Shown piece by piece: positions 7,419 through 15,102 of a DNA stretch of 64,000 bases (within the stretch, counting starts at the first letter, position 1; each line of letters begins with the position of its first letter). Where the stretch lies: assembly GCF_002419815.1 (NCBI RefSeq), contig NZ_DIGV01000013.1:16878-80877 (forward strand), read 5' to 3'. Under the pieces are notes generated by a model that searched no databases, was not told where the DNA came from, and saw only the letters and a list, made by a program, of their open reading frames with translations. Made by a program: the position numbers and the translations under genes. The DNA comes from Brevundimonas sp. UBA5713 (GTDB lineage: Bacteria > Pseudomonadota > Alphaproteobacteria > Caulobacterales > Caulobacteraceae).

Positions 7419-9257
7419 ATGCGCCGTATTTTGATTTCTTCCGTGGCTGCACTGGCTTTGTCGGCTGTGGCACCGATGGCCGTGGCCGCTCCGGCGGCTG
7501 CGCCCGCCGTGGCCAGCGCCCAGAGCGAGGACGCCCGTCTGGCCGAGTGGTTCGAGGCCGCCTATCAGGCCCGCCTGTCGCTGAGCCCGCAACAGATGAC
7601 CTCGATGGGTCTGAAAACGGACTATGACAAGCTGGACGACCAGTCGCCGGAGGCACAGGCCCGTTCGCTGGCTCTGGCCGAGGCGCAACTGGCCGAACTG
7701 AAGTCGTCTTTTGACGTCAGCAAGTTGTCGACCCAGAACCAGCTGTCGGTGCGTCTGTTCGAATATCAGGTCGAGCAGCAGCGCCTGTCGGCGCAATGGC
7801 GCGACTGGGGCTTCCAGTTTGCCGCCAACGGCAACCCGACCACCACCCTGCCGGTGTTTCTGATCAACAACCACCGCGTGACCAGCGTGTCGGATGCCGA
7901 GGCCTATGTGGCCCGTCTGGTCGATACCGAGCGCTATATGGGTCAGGTGGCGGCTACCCTGCGTGACCGCACGGCCAAGGGGATTGTCTCGCCGATCTTC
8001 GTGTTCGAACCCAGCATCGACAACACCCGCGCCGTCATCCAGGGCGCGCCGTTCGAAGGCGCGGGCGTCAATCCGGTGTGGGAGGACTTCCAGAAGAAGG
8101 TCAGCGCCCTCGATACCGATCAGGCCACCAAGGATCGCCTGCTGGCCTCGGCCCAAGCGGCTCTCACCGGCCCGTACAAGCGCGGTTTTGAAACCGTCCT
8201 GACCGCACTGGGCGAAGCGCAGGCCAAGGCTGACAGCAATGACGGCGTGTGGCGCCTGCCGGACGGCGAGGCCTACTACAACTCGCGTCTGAAGTTCTCG
8301 ACCACCACCAATCTGACCGCCGATGAAATCCACAACATCGGTCTGGCCGAAGTGGCCCGCATTCAGGCCGATATGGAGAAGATCAAAGAGCAGGTCGGCT
8401 TTAGCGGCACCCTGCAAGAGTTCTTCACCTTCATCAAAACCGACCCGCAGTTCCAGTATCCGAACACGCCGGAAGGCAAGGAAGCCTTCCTCGAGGACGC
8501 GCGCGGCTATGTGAACCGTGTGATGGAGATCGCCCCGCAGTGGTTCTCCATCCTGCCGAAGGCCAAGCTGGAAGTGCGTGCGGTCGAGCCGTTCCGCGAA
8601 GCCACCGCCTCGGTCGCCTTCTACAACCGTCCGGCACCGGACGGCTCGCGTCCGGGCATCTACTATATGAACCTGTCGGACATGACGCAGGTACTGAAGC
8701 CGCAGGTTGAAGGCATCAGCCTGCACGAAGGCGCGCCGGGCCACCACTTCCAGATCGCCTATGCTCAGGAAATGGAGGGTGTGCCCTCCTTCCGTCGCTT
8801 TGGCGGCTATGGCGTCTATTCGGAAGGCTGGGGCCTGTATTCCGAGCAGCTGGGCAAGGAGATGGGCTTCTATCAGGACCCGTACTCGGACTTTGGCCGT
8901 CTCTCGACCGAGCTGTGGCGCGCCGTGCGTCTGGTGCTGGACACCGGCCTGCACGCCAAGCGCTGGAGCCGCGAGGACGCTATTTCCTACTTCCGCCAGA
9001 ACTCGCTGCTGTCTGAGCGCGACATCGTCAAGGAAGTCGAGCGCTACATCACCAATCCGGGTCAGGCGACCAGCTATAAGATCGGCGAGCTGAAGATCTT
9101 CGAACTGCGTCGCAAGGCGCAGGCGGCGCTGGGTGACAAGTTCAACATCCGTGACTTCCACACGGTGGTTCTGGGCTCGGGCGCTGTGCCGCTCGAAGTT
9201 CTGGAAGAGCAGGTCGATGCGTGGATCGCTGCTGGCGGCGGTCATCCGAGCCTGTAA
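7419..9257 (+). CDS. DUF885 family secreted peptidase-like protein
   Basis: A 612-residue protein with a Sec signal peptide (MRRILISSVAALALSAVAPMAVA). DUF885 proteins are mainly alpha-helical and resemble zinc carboxypeptidases. The putative metal site is visible as LHEGAPGHHFQ (HExxPGHH), followed by EGWGLYSEQLG, whose Glu would be the third ligand. Further conserved blocks are WRLPDGEAYY, PDGSRPGIYYMNL and GLHAKRWSREDA. It is likely periplasmic, acting on small peptides or a related substrate; the substrate is not known. A second member lies at 24684-26471, so the genome carries at least two paralogs. The ribosome binding site GGGGAG precedes the ATG, and a terminator follows. Confidence 0.85.
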   Translation: MRRILISSVAALALSAVAPMAVAAPAAAPAVASAQSEDARLAEWFEAAYQARLSLSPQQMTSMGLKTDYDKLDDQSPEAQARSLALAEAQLAELKSSFDVSKLSTQNQLSVRLFEYQVEQQRLSAQWRDWGFQFAANGNPTTTLPVFLINNHRVTSVSDAEAYVARLVDTERYMGQVAATLRDRTAKGIVSPIFVFEPSIDNTRAVIQGAPFEGAGVNPVWEDFQKKVSALDTDQATKDRLLASAQAALTGPYKRGFETVLTALGEAQAKADSNDGVWRLPDGEAYYNSRLKFSTTTNLTADEIHNIGLAEVARIQADMEKIKEQVGFSGTLQEFFTFIKTDPQFQYPNTPEGKEAFLEDARGYVNRVMEIAPQWFSILPKAKLEVRAVEPFREATASVAFYNRPAPDGSRPGIYYMNLSDMTQVLKPQVEGISLHEGAPGHHFQIAYAQEMEGVPSFRRFGGYGVYSEGWGLYSEQLGKEMGFYQDPYSDFGRLSTELWRAVRLVLDTGLHAKRWSREDAISYFRQNSLLSERDIVKEVERYITNPGQATSYKIGELKIFELRRKAQAALGDKFNIRDFHTVVLGSGAVPLEVLEEQVDAWIAAGGGHPSL

Positions 9258-9282
9258 GAAAACAGGCGCGTAAGCGACACGG

Positions 9283-9313
9283 GGGCGGGAGGTTTCAGAC
9301 CTTCCGCCCTTTT
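9283..9313 (+). terminator. Terminator after the DUF885 gene
   Basis: GGGCGGGAGGT (9283-9293) pairs with ACCTTCCGCCC (9299-9309) through 11 bp including one G-T pair, with loop TTCAG, followed by TTTT. It separates the DUF885 gene from trmD, so trmD probably has its own promoter in the 50 bp downstream. Confidence 0.8.
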
Positions 9314-9348
9314 GCTTTTGCCCTCTCTCTCTTTTGCTTTTGAGAGGG
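9309..9348. repeat. 12-bp direct repeat in the trmD leader
   Basis: CTTTTGCTTTTG occurs at 9309-9320 and again at 9331-9342, 22 bp apart. The second copy is part of an imperfect hairpin (CCCTCTC at 9321 with GAGAGGG at 9342). The pyrimidine-rich stretch lies directly upstream of trmD. Confidence 0.5.
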
Positions 9349-9368
9349 TTCGGCGCTAAAGGCCGCGC

Positions 9369-10079
9369 ATGGCTTTTACCGCAACCGTCCTGACCATGTT
9401 CCCCGAGGCCTTTCCGGGCCCGCTCGGCGTGTCGCTGATCGGCACCGCATGGCGCGAGAAGGGGCTGTGGAATCTGGAAACGCTGGACATTCGCGCGTTT
9501 TCCGAGGATAAGCGCGGCTTCCTGGACGACACCCCTGCGGGTGGCGGTTCGGGTCAGGTACTCAAAGCGGACGTGGTGGCAAGGGCTTTAGACAGCCTTG
9601 AAGGTCCCCCTCGGCCGCTTTTGTACATGAGCGCACGCGGCAGGCCCCTGACGCAGGCGCGAGTGAAGGAGTGGGCGAAAGCCGACGGTATCGTCGTGCT
9701 GTGCGGCCGTTTCGAGGGGGTGGACCAGCGGGTACTTGATGCGCGCGGGTTCGAGGAGGTCTCCGTCGGAAACGCGGTCCTTGCCGGTGGCGAGGCAGCG
9801 GCCATGGTGGCGATCGAGGCGTGCGTCCGGTTGGTGCCGGGGGTCTTGGGTGCGGCGGAAAGCCTGACGTCCGAGAGCTTCGAAGACAACCTTCTTGAAT
9901 ATCCGCAGTACACGCGACCGCGGACGTTCGAGGGGCACGAGATTCCCGAGGTTCTGCTGTCGGGCGATCATAAAAAGATCGCAAAATGGCGTCAGGAACA
10001 GCGGGAAATCACAACGCGGGAACGGCGCCCAGACCTCTGGGAGCAGTATCTCGCCAACTTACAGGTAAAGAGCAAATAA
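9369..10079 (+). CDS. trmD: tRNA (guanine-37-N1)-methyltransferase
   Basis: A 236-residue SPOUT-class methyltransferase that methylates G37 of tRNAs reading CNN codons, using S-adenosylmethionine, and so prevents +1 frameshifting. Diagnostic motifs are the start FTATVLTMFPEAFPGPLG, DDTPAGGGSGQVL, the knot motif VVLCGRFEGVDQRV, VSVGNAVLAGGEAAA and SLTSESFEDNLLEYPQYTRP. Length is normal for the family (about 230-250). It is followed 16 bp later by rplS, as in most bacteria, but the usual upstream partners rpsP and rimM are absent. Confidence 0.97.
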   Translation: MAFTATVLTMFPEAFPGPLGVSLIGTAWREKGLWNLETLDIRAFSEDKRGFLDDTPAGGGSGQVLKADVVARALDSLEGPPRPLLYMSARGRPLTQARVKEWAKADGIVVLCGRFEGVDQRVLDARGFEEVSVGNAVLAGGEAAAMVAIEACVRLVPGVLGAAESLTSESFEDNLLEYPQYTRPRTFEGHEIPEVLLSGDHKKIAKWRQEQREITTRERRPDLWEQYLANLQVKSK

Positions 10080-10095
10080 GCTCCGGAGATAGACC

Positions 10096-10506
10096 ATGAA
10101 TATCGTTCAGCAACTCGCTGCCGAAGAAAAAGCCCGCCTGCTCGAAGGCAAGACCATTCCGGATTTCCAACCGGGCGACACCCTGCGCGTGAACGTGCGC
10201 ATTAAAGAAGGTGAGCGCGAGCGTATCCAGGCCTTTGAAGGCGTCTGCATCGCCCGTGATGGCGGCGGCATCAACGAGACCTTCACGGTCCGCAAGATTT
10301 CGTTCGGTGAAGGCGTCGAGCGTCGCTTCCCGATCCTGTCGCCGAACGTTGAGTCGATCGAAGTGAAGCGCCGCGGTGTCGTCCGTCGCGCCAAGCTGTA
10401 CTACCTGCGCGACCGTCGCGGTAAGTCGGCCCGTATCGCCGAACGTCAGACCGCTCGCAAGGTCGCCGTTCCGGTCACCGGCACTGAAGAGTCGACCGAA
10501 GGCTAA
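10096..10506 (+). CDS. rplS: Ribosomal protein bL19
   Basis: A 136-residue large-subunit ribosomal protein located at the 30S-50S interface. It shows the typical bL19 blocks IPDFQPGDTLRVNVRIKEG, RIQAFEGVCIARDGGGINE, TFTVRKISFGEGVERRFP and VKRRGVVRRAKLYYLRD. The C-terminal extension (ARKVAVPVTGTEESTEG) is somewhat longer than in E. coli (115 residues), as is usual in alphaproteobacteria. It has a good GGAG site and is co-transcribed with trmD, and ends in a strong terminator. Confidence 0.98.
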   Translation: MNIVQQLAAEEKARLLEGKTIPDFQPGDTLRVNVRIKEGERERIQAFEGVCIARDGGGINETFTVRKISFGEGVERRFPILSPNVESIEVKRRGVVRRAKLYYLRDRRGKSARIAERQTARKVAVPVTGTEESTEG

Positions 10507-10527
10507 GATCAGCCCTTCGCTGATAAT

Positions 10528-10562
10528 GAAAAACCCCGTCGCGGATGCGGCGGGGTTTTTTG
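10528..10562 (+). terminator. Rho-independent terminator of trmD-rplS
   Basis: AAACCCCGTCGC (10531-10542) pairs with GCGGCGGGGTTT (10547-10558) with a GGAT loop and one G-T pair, followed by a T run. The A-rich left side could let it also work for the convergent gene at 10583. Confidence 0.9.
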
Positions 10563-10582
10563 CTGTCCGGACCCTGGATCCG

Positions 10583-11065
10583 TCAGTTCGGGGCGTGTGG
10601 GTCCGCGCTCTGGTCATGCGGGTCCAGATAGTCGCTCAGCGCAGCCAGATCGCTTTCGGCGGCGATGATCTGGTCCAGTCCGCGACGGATGGTCTCGCGG
10701 GTGGTGGCCGACAGCTTCTGGTCGTTGCGAGCGTTCTCGAACTGACCCTTCAGCTTGGCCTCGGCGTTCTGGACCATTTCAAAAGCGGACTTCTGGCTAC
10801 CCAGTACCGCCTGGGTGAAGCCGTTGAAGGCGCGCGAGGCCTTGGCGAGGATCGAGCCGTTGTCCTCGGGCGTGCCGCCCCGGTCACGAACCTCCTGTTT
10901 CAGGGCTTCGGCTATGTCGAGGCGTTCCGCAGCGCGGCGCTCGAACCATTGGCTGTAGCGCGGGTCGTTGGTCTGGTCGGAGGCTCCGCGATAACCGTCG
11001 GCGCAATCGATCAGGCCTTCGATAAGGGAGTTCAGCACTTTGATATCGTGACTGTTGGCGCTCAT
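10583..11065 (-). CDS. PA2169-type four-helix-bundle protein (DUF2383)
   Basis: A 160-residue soluble, all-helical protein from the ATG at 11065, preceded by AGGAG. The N-terminal half follows the family pattern: VLNSLIEGLIDCADGYR, WFERRAAERLDIAEALK, EVRDRGGTPEDNGS. The rest is a second helical pair with FNGFTQAVLGSQKSAFEMV. The fold is ferritin-like. PA2169-type proteins are small stress-associated bundle proteins without a known activity, and metal-binding residues are not obvious here. It lies downstream of kynA on the same strand, 57 bp away, and may be co-transcribed with it. Confidence 0.8.
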   Translation of the reverse strand: MSANSHDIKVLNSLIEGLIDCADGYRGASDQTNDPRYSQWFERRAAERLDIAEALKQEVRDRGGTPEDNGSILAKASRAFNGFTQAVLGSQKSAFEMVQNAEAKLKGQFENARNDQKLSATTRETIRRGLDQIIAAESDLAALSDYLDPHDQSADPHAPN

Positions 11066-11121
11066 GGGGAGGAGGCTCCTTTCTGGAGACTTTTGAACGC
11101 CCTCGATGGCCCACAGGTTGC

Positions 11122-11964
11122 TTATAGCTGCGTCCGCAGGCTCCACAGTTCGGGAAAGCAGCGGCGTTTCAGCGTCTCGACCAGATAGCCGACCCCGTCC
11201 GTACCGCCCGTGCCCATCTTGCGCCCGATGATGCGCTCGACGGTGACAATGTGCTTGTGACGCCATGTCAGCAGGGCATCGTCCATGTCCACCAGCTTTT
11301 CCGCGAGTTGGTACAGCGGCCACCAGCGTTCGGTGTTGCGATAGACCTCCAGCCAAGCAGCCTCGACCGCCGGATGGGCCTCATACTGGGTGGAGACGTC
11401 GCGGTTCAGCACCTCTTCGGGAATGTGCAATCCGGCCAGATGCAGCTGGCGCAGGGCATCGTCATAAACGGACGGGGCTTCCAGCGCGGCCTTGAGCGCG
11501 GCATGGGCCTGTGGCCGCTCGGCATGAAAGCGCAGGAAGCGCGGGTCTTTTAGACCCAGCATGGTTTCCAGACGGCGGAACTGGTCGCTCTGGAAGCCGG
11601 ACGATGCGCCAAGGTCGCCACGGAATTTCAGATAGTCGGCAGGCGTCATGGTCGCCAGAATGTCCCAGCTCTGGGTCATCACCGCCTGAATACGGCTGAC
11701 GCGGGCCAGCGACTTATAGGCGGGCACCAGATCGCCAGCGCGGATCAGCGACTGGGCCAGCGCCACCTCGTGCAGGATCTGCTTGAGCCACAGTTCCTTG
11801 GTCTGGTGGATGATGACGAAGAGCATTTCGTCATGTTGGTCGGTGCGCGGGCTTTGCGCACCGAGCAGCTGATCCAGCGACAGATAGCCCGCATAGGTCA
11901 CGCCCTGAGGTTCGTGGCGCGCATTTTCGATCGACTGGCTTCGGATATCGTTGGCTTGGGTCAT
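11122..11964 (-). CDS. kynA: Tryptophan 2,3-dioxygenase
   Basis: A 280-residue cytosolic heme enzyme that opens the indole ring of L-tryptophan to N-formylkynurenine, the first step of the kynurenine pathway. Family landmarks are VTYAGYLSLDQLLGAQ, HDEMLFVIIHQTKELWLKQ with the distal-side His, FRGDLGASSGFQSDQFR (substrate carboxylate binding) and WRHKHIVTVERIIGRKMGTGG with the proximal heme His and the C-terminal GTGGTDG. All key segments are intact. No kynB or kynU lies in the window, so the rest of the pathway is elsewhere or absent. The site AGGACCC precedes the ATG. Confidence 0.96.
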   Translation of the reverse strand: MTQANDIRSQSIENARHEPQGVTYAGYLSLDQLLGAQSPRTDQHDEMLFVIIHQTKELWLKQILHEVALAQSLIRAGDLVPAYKSLARVSRIQAVMTQSWDILATMTPADYLKFRGDLGASSGFQSDQFRRLETMLGLKDPRFLRFHAERPQAHAALKAALEAPSVYDDALRQLHLAGLHIPEEVLNRDVSTQYEAHPAVEAAWLEVYRNTERWWPLYQLAEKLVDMDDALLTWRHKHIVTVERIIGRKMGTGGTDGVGYLVETLKRRCFPELWSLRTQL

Positions 11965-11995
11965 GGGTCCTGTATCGCCCGTTTGAAGCGAAATT

Positions 11996-12027
11996 GGAAA
12001 CGCCCCGCCGGATGAGGGACGGGGCGT
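11996..12027 (-). terminator. Terminator of the CHAP-domain gene
   Basis: On the minus strand an 8-bp stem made by ACGCCCCG (12000-12007) and CGGGGCGT (12020-12027) is followed by a T-containing tract. It sits 27 bp beyond the stop of the CHAP gene and upstream of kynA. Confidence 0.65.
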
Positions 12028-12053
12028 GTTCGCAGTCTGCGATGGCAGGATTT

Positions 12054-12575
12054 TTACTGGCCGGCGGTCACTTCGGCGACTGCATCGCGACCGGCAGCAG
12101 CAGCCTCGGCAGCGGTTTTGTAGATGAAGCCGTAGGTCGGATATTCGGTGGTGCCTAGATCGTTGATCGGATTGTACCAGACCTTGACGCGGCTCCAGTT
12201 GCCTTGGTCGGAAACGTCTACGACGGTGACGTTCTCCTCGACCTTGCCGCGGCTTCCGCCCCAGTTGGCGTGGGTGACGCGGATCACCCGATCAGTCAGA
12301 ACATCGGAGACAACCGCCACGTGGCCCGCGCGCATACGGCCATGGGGTTGGAAGACGAGAACCGAACCGGTTTCCGGCGAAGTGCCGGTACGGAAGCGGT
12401 CTACGGCCTGACGCCACCAGGTCCACGCATCACCGAAAATCTGGATGCCGGAGAACATTCGGGCAAAGGTGACGCACTGCCAGTAAGGGTCGCGTGCTTC
12501 CACCTGCACCGGAGTGGCAAGCGTGAAAAATCCGAGGGTTGCCGCAAGAGCGGCGGCGGTGAGCCGTTTCATCAT
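12054..12575 (-). CDS. CHAP-domain secreted amidase/peptidase
   Basis: A 173-residue protein with a Sec signal peptide (MMKRLTAAALAATLGFFTLATPVQVEA). The CHAP domain (cysteine-histidine-dependent amidohydrolase/peptidase) follows at once: the catalytic Cys lies in YWQCVTFARMFSG and the His in MRAGHVAVVSDVL, and the third polar residue may be in VTHANWGGSRG. CHAP enzymes cleave peptidoglycan stem or cross bridges. A minimal one-domain enzyme with no cell-wall binding repeat fits a periplasmic housekeeping role rather than a secreted lysin. The first of two adjacent ATG codons is used because AGGAG lies 8 bases upstream of it. Confidence 0.85.
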   Translation of the reverse strand: MMKRLTAAALAATLGFFTLATPVQVEARDPYWQCVTFARMFSGIQIFGDAWTWWRQAVDRFRTGTSPETGSVLVFQPHGRMRAGHVAVVSDVLTDRVIRVTHANWGGSRGKVEENVTVVDVSDQGNWSRVKVWYNPINDLGTTEYPTYGFIYKTAAEAAAAGRDAVAEVTAGQ

Positions 12576-12675
12576 CTGGCGTGCTCCTGACTTCGGGGTG
12601 GTCAGATTACTAGAGCATGATCACCAAAGGTTGAAGCTTTGTTTCAGAGCGTAACGGAAAAAATCCACACGAAAC

Positions 12676-13755
12676 CTAGGAGATCGACGGTTGGGAAGGT
12701 GAGACCTGCCGGATGGCGCGCCTCGCAGGCTGCTCGATCAACCGGTGCGCGATGGCGGCCAAACCCAGCAATCCCAGGATCAGAAGGCTCCATAGGGGCC
12801 AGCTAAACACCTTGTCGGCACTGCCTGTCAGCCGCGCCATCAGATTGACCGACAGCATCAGCCACGGGGCTGAAAAAATATAAACGGCATAGCTGATTTC
12901 GCCCAGCCACACCGTCGGACGGTACGCCAATAGGCCCGCGTGGCGATCATTCAGGCCCGCCAAGGACACGATCAGACTGCCCGCCGACAGCACGGTTAGA
13001 AGGTCCGATCCGATCAATCCCGCGCTCAGGATCATCATGGCCGCCCCGATCCCGATGCCTACCCAAGGCCGCGACGGCCTGTGCTGGCGATAGGCCAGAT
13101 ACAGGGCACAGCCATAGGCAAAACAGGGCACGATCCGCAGCGCGCCCCAGTGATAGGTCGCCTGCGTCAGCGCGGACCCCGTCAGGCGCGGAAAGCCGAG
13201 ATAGAGGCCGATCATCAGTCCGATGGCCAGACCCAGCGCGATCAGCGGTCTTTGCCTTAACCGCCACGTGACCAGCGCATAGGCGGGAAAGGTCAGATAG
13301 GCGAACCACTCGGCCGACACCGACCATGACGGATGGTTCCAGCCCGCAACATCGGTCACGCCCCAGGCATTGATCATCAGCAGATTGGGGATCAGGCTGG
13401 GCCAGTGCAGCACATTGTCGCTGATGGCGATGCCCGCAGCCGAGGCCGCCAGCCCCGAGACCAGTACCGTCAATAGCGCGGCCAGATGCAGCGGATAGAT
13501 GCGCGCCAGCCTCGCAGCGACAAAAGCGCGGTAGGAAAACCGCTTCTGGCCGAAACGCTCCAGATAGACGTGGGCGATAATGAAGCCCGACAGCACAAAA
13601 AACAGCTCCACCCCCAGATAGCCCTTGGCGATGATCATCGGCGTGCCCGCCACGTCCAGATGCGGCCAAAAACTGAACAGCGCGACCCACAGGGCCGCGA
13701 CAAAGCGCAGGCTGGTCAGCGGCTTCAGGTTTCGGGGTGTGTTGATCTGGAGCAT
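12676..13755 (-). CDS. Acyltransferase-3 family membrane protein lacking the TM1 His
   Basis: An integral membrane protein of 359 residues with about ten hydrophobic helices, starting at the ATG at 13755 (MLQINTPRNLKPLTSLRF). Acyltransferase-3 (OafA/YrhL) proteins transfer acetyl or other acyl groups to surface polysaccharides or lipids. The first helix carries the conserved Arg17, but position 28, where the family has an essential His (R-x10-H), is Ser (ALFSFWPHL). His32 is nearby. Other typical blocks are present: FFVLSGFIIAHVYLERF, WSVSAEWFAYLTFP and GEISYAVYIFSAPWL. Either His32 replaces the lost residue or the protein is not an O-acyltransferase. It stands alone. Confidence 0.82.
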   Translation of the reverse strand: MLQINTPRNLKPLTSLRFVAALWVALFSFWPHLDVAGTPMIIAKGYLGVELFFVLSGFIIAHVYLERFGQKRFSYRAFVAARLARIYPLHLAALLTVLVSGLAASAAGIAISDNVLHWPSLIPNLLMINAWGVTDVAGWNHPSWSVSAEWFAYLTFPAYALVTWRLRQRPLIALGLAIGLMIGLYLGFPRLTGSALTQATYHWGALRIVPCFAYGCALYLAYRQHRPSRPWVGIGIGAAMMILSAGLIGSDLLTVLSAGSLIVSLAGLNDRHAGLLAYRPTVWLGEISYAVYIFSAPWLMLSVNLMARLTGSADKVFSWPLWSLLILGLLGLAAIAHRLIEQPARRAIRQVSPSQPSIS

Positions 13756-13898
13756 GTGGCGACACCGTGGGGGAGGACGGCGGAGTCGGTGCACCTTTGG
13801 TGCCAAGCGGGCGAACCAAAGCCTGTCACGCATGTTTGCAATTCGACGATTAGGCTTGTGGCATCACAACGGCCAAGGTGCGGCCTTAGACAAAGGAC

Positions 13899-14351
13899 AT
13901 GGCGATGAGCTTTCTGGATGAACTGATGGGTAAGGGCGGCCTTCCGGGCGGGGCCGAGGCGATCGGCGGCGTACAGGAGCTGATCGAGTCCCAAGGCGGT
14001 GTGCAGGGCCTGACGCAGAAGTTCAGCGCCGGCGGTCTGGGCGATATCGCCAAGTCCTGGCTGGGCGGCGGCAACAACCTGCCGATCTCGGCCCAGCAGA
14101 TCGAGGCCATCATCGGCTCTGGCCCGATCGGCCAGTTCGCGCAGAGGCTGGGTGTCTCGCCGGCTCAGGCTGCGGGGGTGCTGGCCATGGCCTTGCCGAT
14201 CATTATCGACAAGCTGACGCCGGATGGCGATGCCGCCAATCCGAAACAGGGCGTGGATATGGGCGACATCCTCGGCGGCCTGCTGGGCGGCGGTACCGGT
14301 GGCGGGCTGGGCAACCTCGGCAGCATCCTCGGCGGAATGCTGAAGAAGTAA
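13899..14351 (+). CDS. YidB family protein (DUF937)
   Basis: A 150-residue protein rich in Gly with the YidB pattern: MSFLDELMGKGGLPGG, GGLGDIAKSWLGGG, NNLPISAQQIEAIIGSG, FAQRLGVSPAQAAGVLAMALP and IIIDKLTPDG. The end is a Gly-rich repeat (LGGLLGGGTGGGLGNLG). The conserved PISAxQI...LG part resembles a small helical DNA-binding-like fold, but no function is established. The start may be the ATG at 13899 or the one at 13905, which is better spaced from AAGGA. It ends directly against truA (convergent, no gap). Confidence 0.85.
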   Translation: MAMSFLDELMGKGGLPGGAEAIGGVQELIESQGGVQGLTQKFSAGGLGDIAKSWLGGGNNLPISAQQIEAIIGSGPIGQFAQRLGVSPAQAAGVLAMALPIIIDKLTPDGDAANPKQGVDMGDILGGLLGGGTGGGLGNLGSILGGMLKK

Positions 14352-15101
14352 TTACGCCTCTAGGTCGTAGGTGACGCCGGTCAAATACAGGCCGTCCGAC
14401 GGCGCAACCGGTCCGCAACGTGTGCGGTCGGCGGCATCAAGGGCGGCCTTGAACTGTTCCGGCGTCCAGCGACCCAAGCCGACCTCGGCCAGCGATCCGG
14501 TCATGGAGCGCACCTGACGGTGCAGAAAGCTGCGCGCCTCGAACACAAGATGCACTTCCTGACCCACGCGGGTTACGCGCGCGACATCCATGGTCTTGAT
14601 CGGGCTTTGCGCCTGACACTGGGCATCGCGGAAGCTGGTGAAGTCGTGCTGGCCCAGAAGGTATTGGGCCGCGACATTCATCGCCTCGGCATCCAGCTCT
14701 TTTTTAACGTGCCAGACTCGGCCTTGATCAATCGCCGGACGGCCCGGGCGATTCAGGATGCGATAGAGGTATTTGCGTCCATTGGCCGTAAAGCGCGCAT
14801 GCCAGTCATCGCTGACCGGCACGCAGTCCAGCACCGAAACCGCCTCGTCCAGCATATGGGCGTTCATGGCGTTCATAACGGTGCGAGCAGGCCAGTCCTT
14901 GTCCAGATCGACATGGCAGGTCTGGCCCGTGGCGTGCACGCCCGTGTCCGTCCGGCCAGCCGCGGCGATACGCACATCCTGACCGCTGAAGGCCTTGATG
15001 GCAGCCTCCAGCGCGCCCTGAACCGTGGGCTGATCTTTCTGGGCCTGAAAGCCGTTATAAGCCGAGCCGTCGTATTCGACCGTGAAGCGGTAGCGGGGCA
15101 T
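14352..15101 (-). CDS. truA: tRNA pseudouridine(38-40) synthase
   Basis: A 249-residue enzyme that converts U38, U39 and U40 in the tRNA anticodon stem to pseudouridine. The catalytic Asp is in AAAGRTDTGVHATGQ. Other family motifs are YRFTVEYDGSAYNGFQ, RFTANGRKYLYRI, DFTSFRDAQCQAQSP, FEARSFLHRQVRSM and GPVAPSDGLYL. Length is typical. It is the last gene of the def - small membrane protein - fmt - truA run and starts one base after the fmt stop (TGA T ATG), so it is probably translationally coupled to fmt. Confidence 0.97.
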   Translation of the reverse strand: MPRYRFTVEYDGSAYNGFQAQKDQPTVQGALEAAIKAFSGQDVRIAAAGRTDTGVHATGQTCHVDLDKDWPARTVMNAMNAHMLDEAVSVLDCVPVSDDWHARFTANGRKYLYRILNRPGRPAIDQGRVWHVKKELDAEAMNVAAQYLLGQHDFTSFRDAQCQAQSPIKTMDVARVTRVGQEVHLVFEARSFLHRQVRSMTGSLAEVGLGRWTPEQFKAALDAADRTRCGPVAPSDGLYLTGVTYDLEA

Positions 15102-15102
15102 A

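Noticed and set aside
7344..9245. Long open frame antisense to the first DUF885 gene (633 codons)
   Set aside because: Composition is Arg/Gly/His-rich without family motifs. The plus strand carries a signal peptide and HExxPGHH.
9319..9350. Possible degenerate copy of the repeat upstream of trmD (GCCCT...TGCTTTTGAGAGGG)
   Set aside because: Low complexity of the pyrimidine tract explains most of the match, and there is no inner hairpin.
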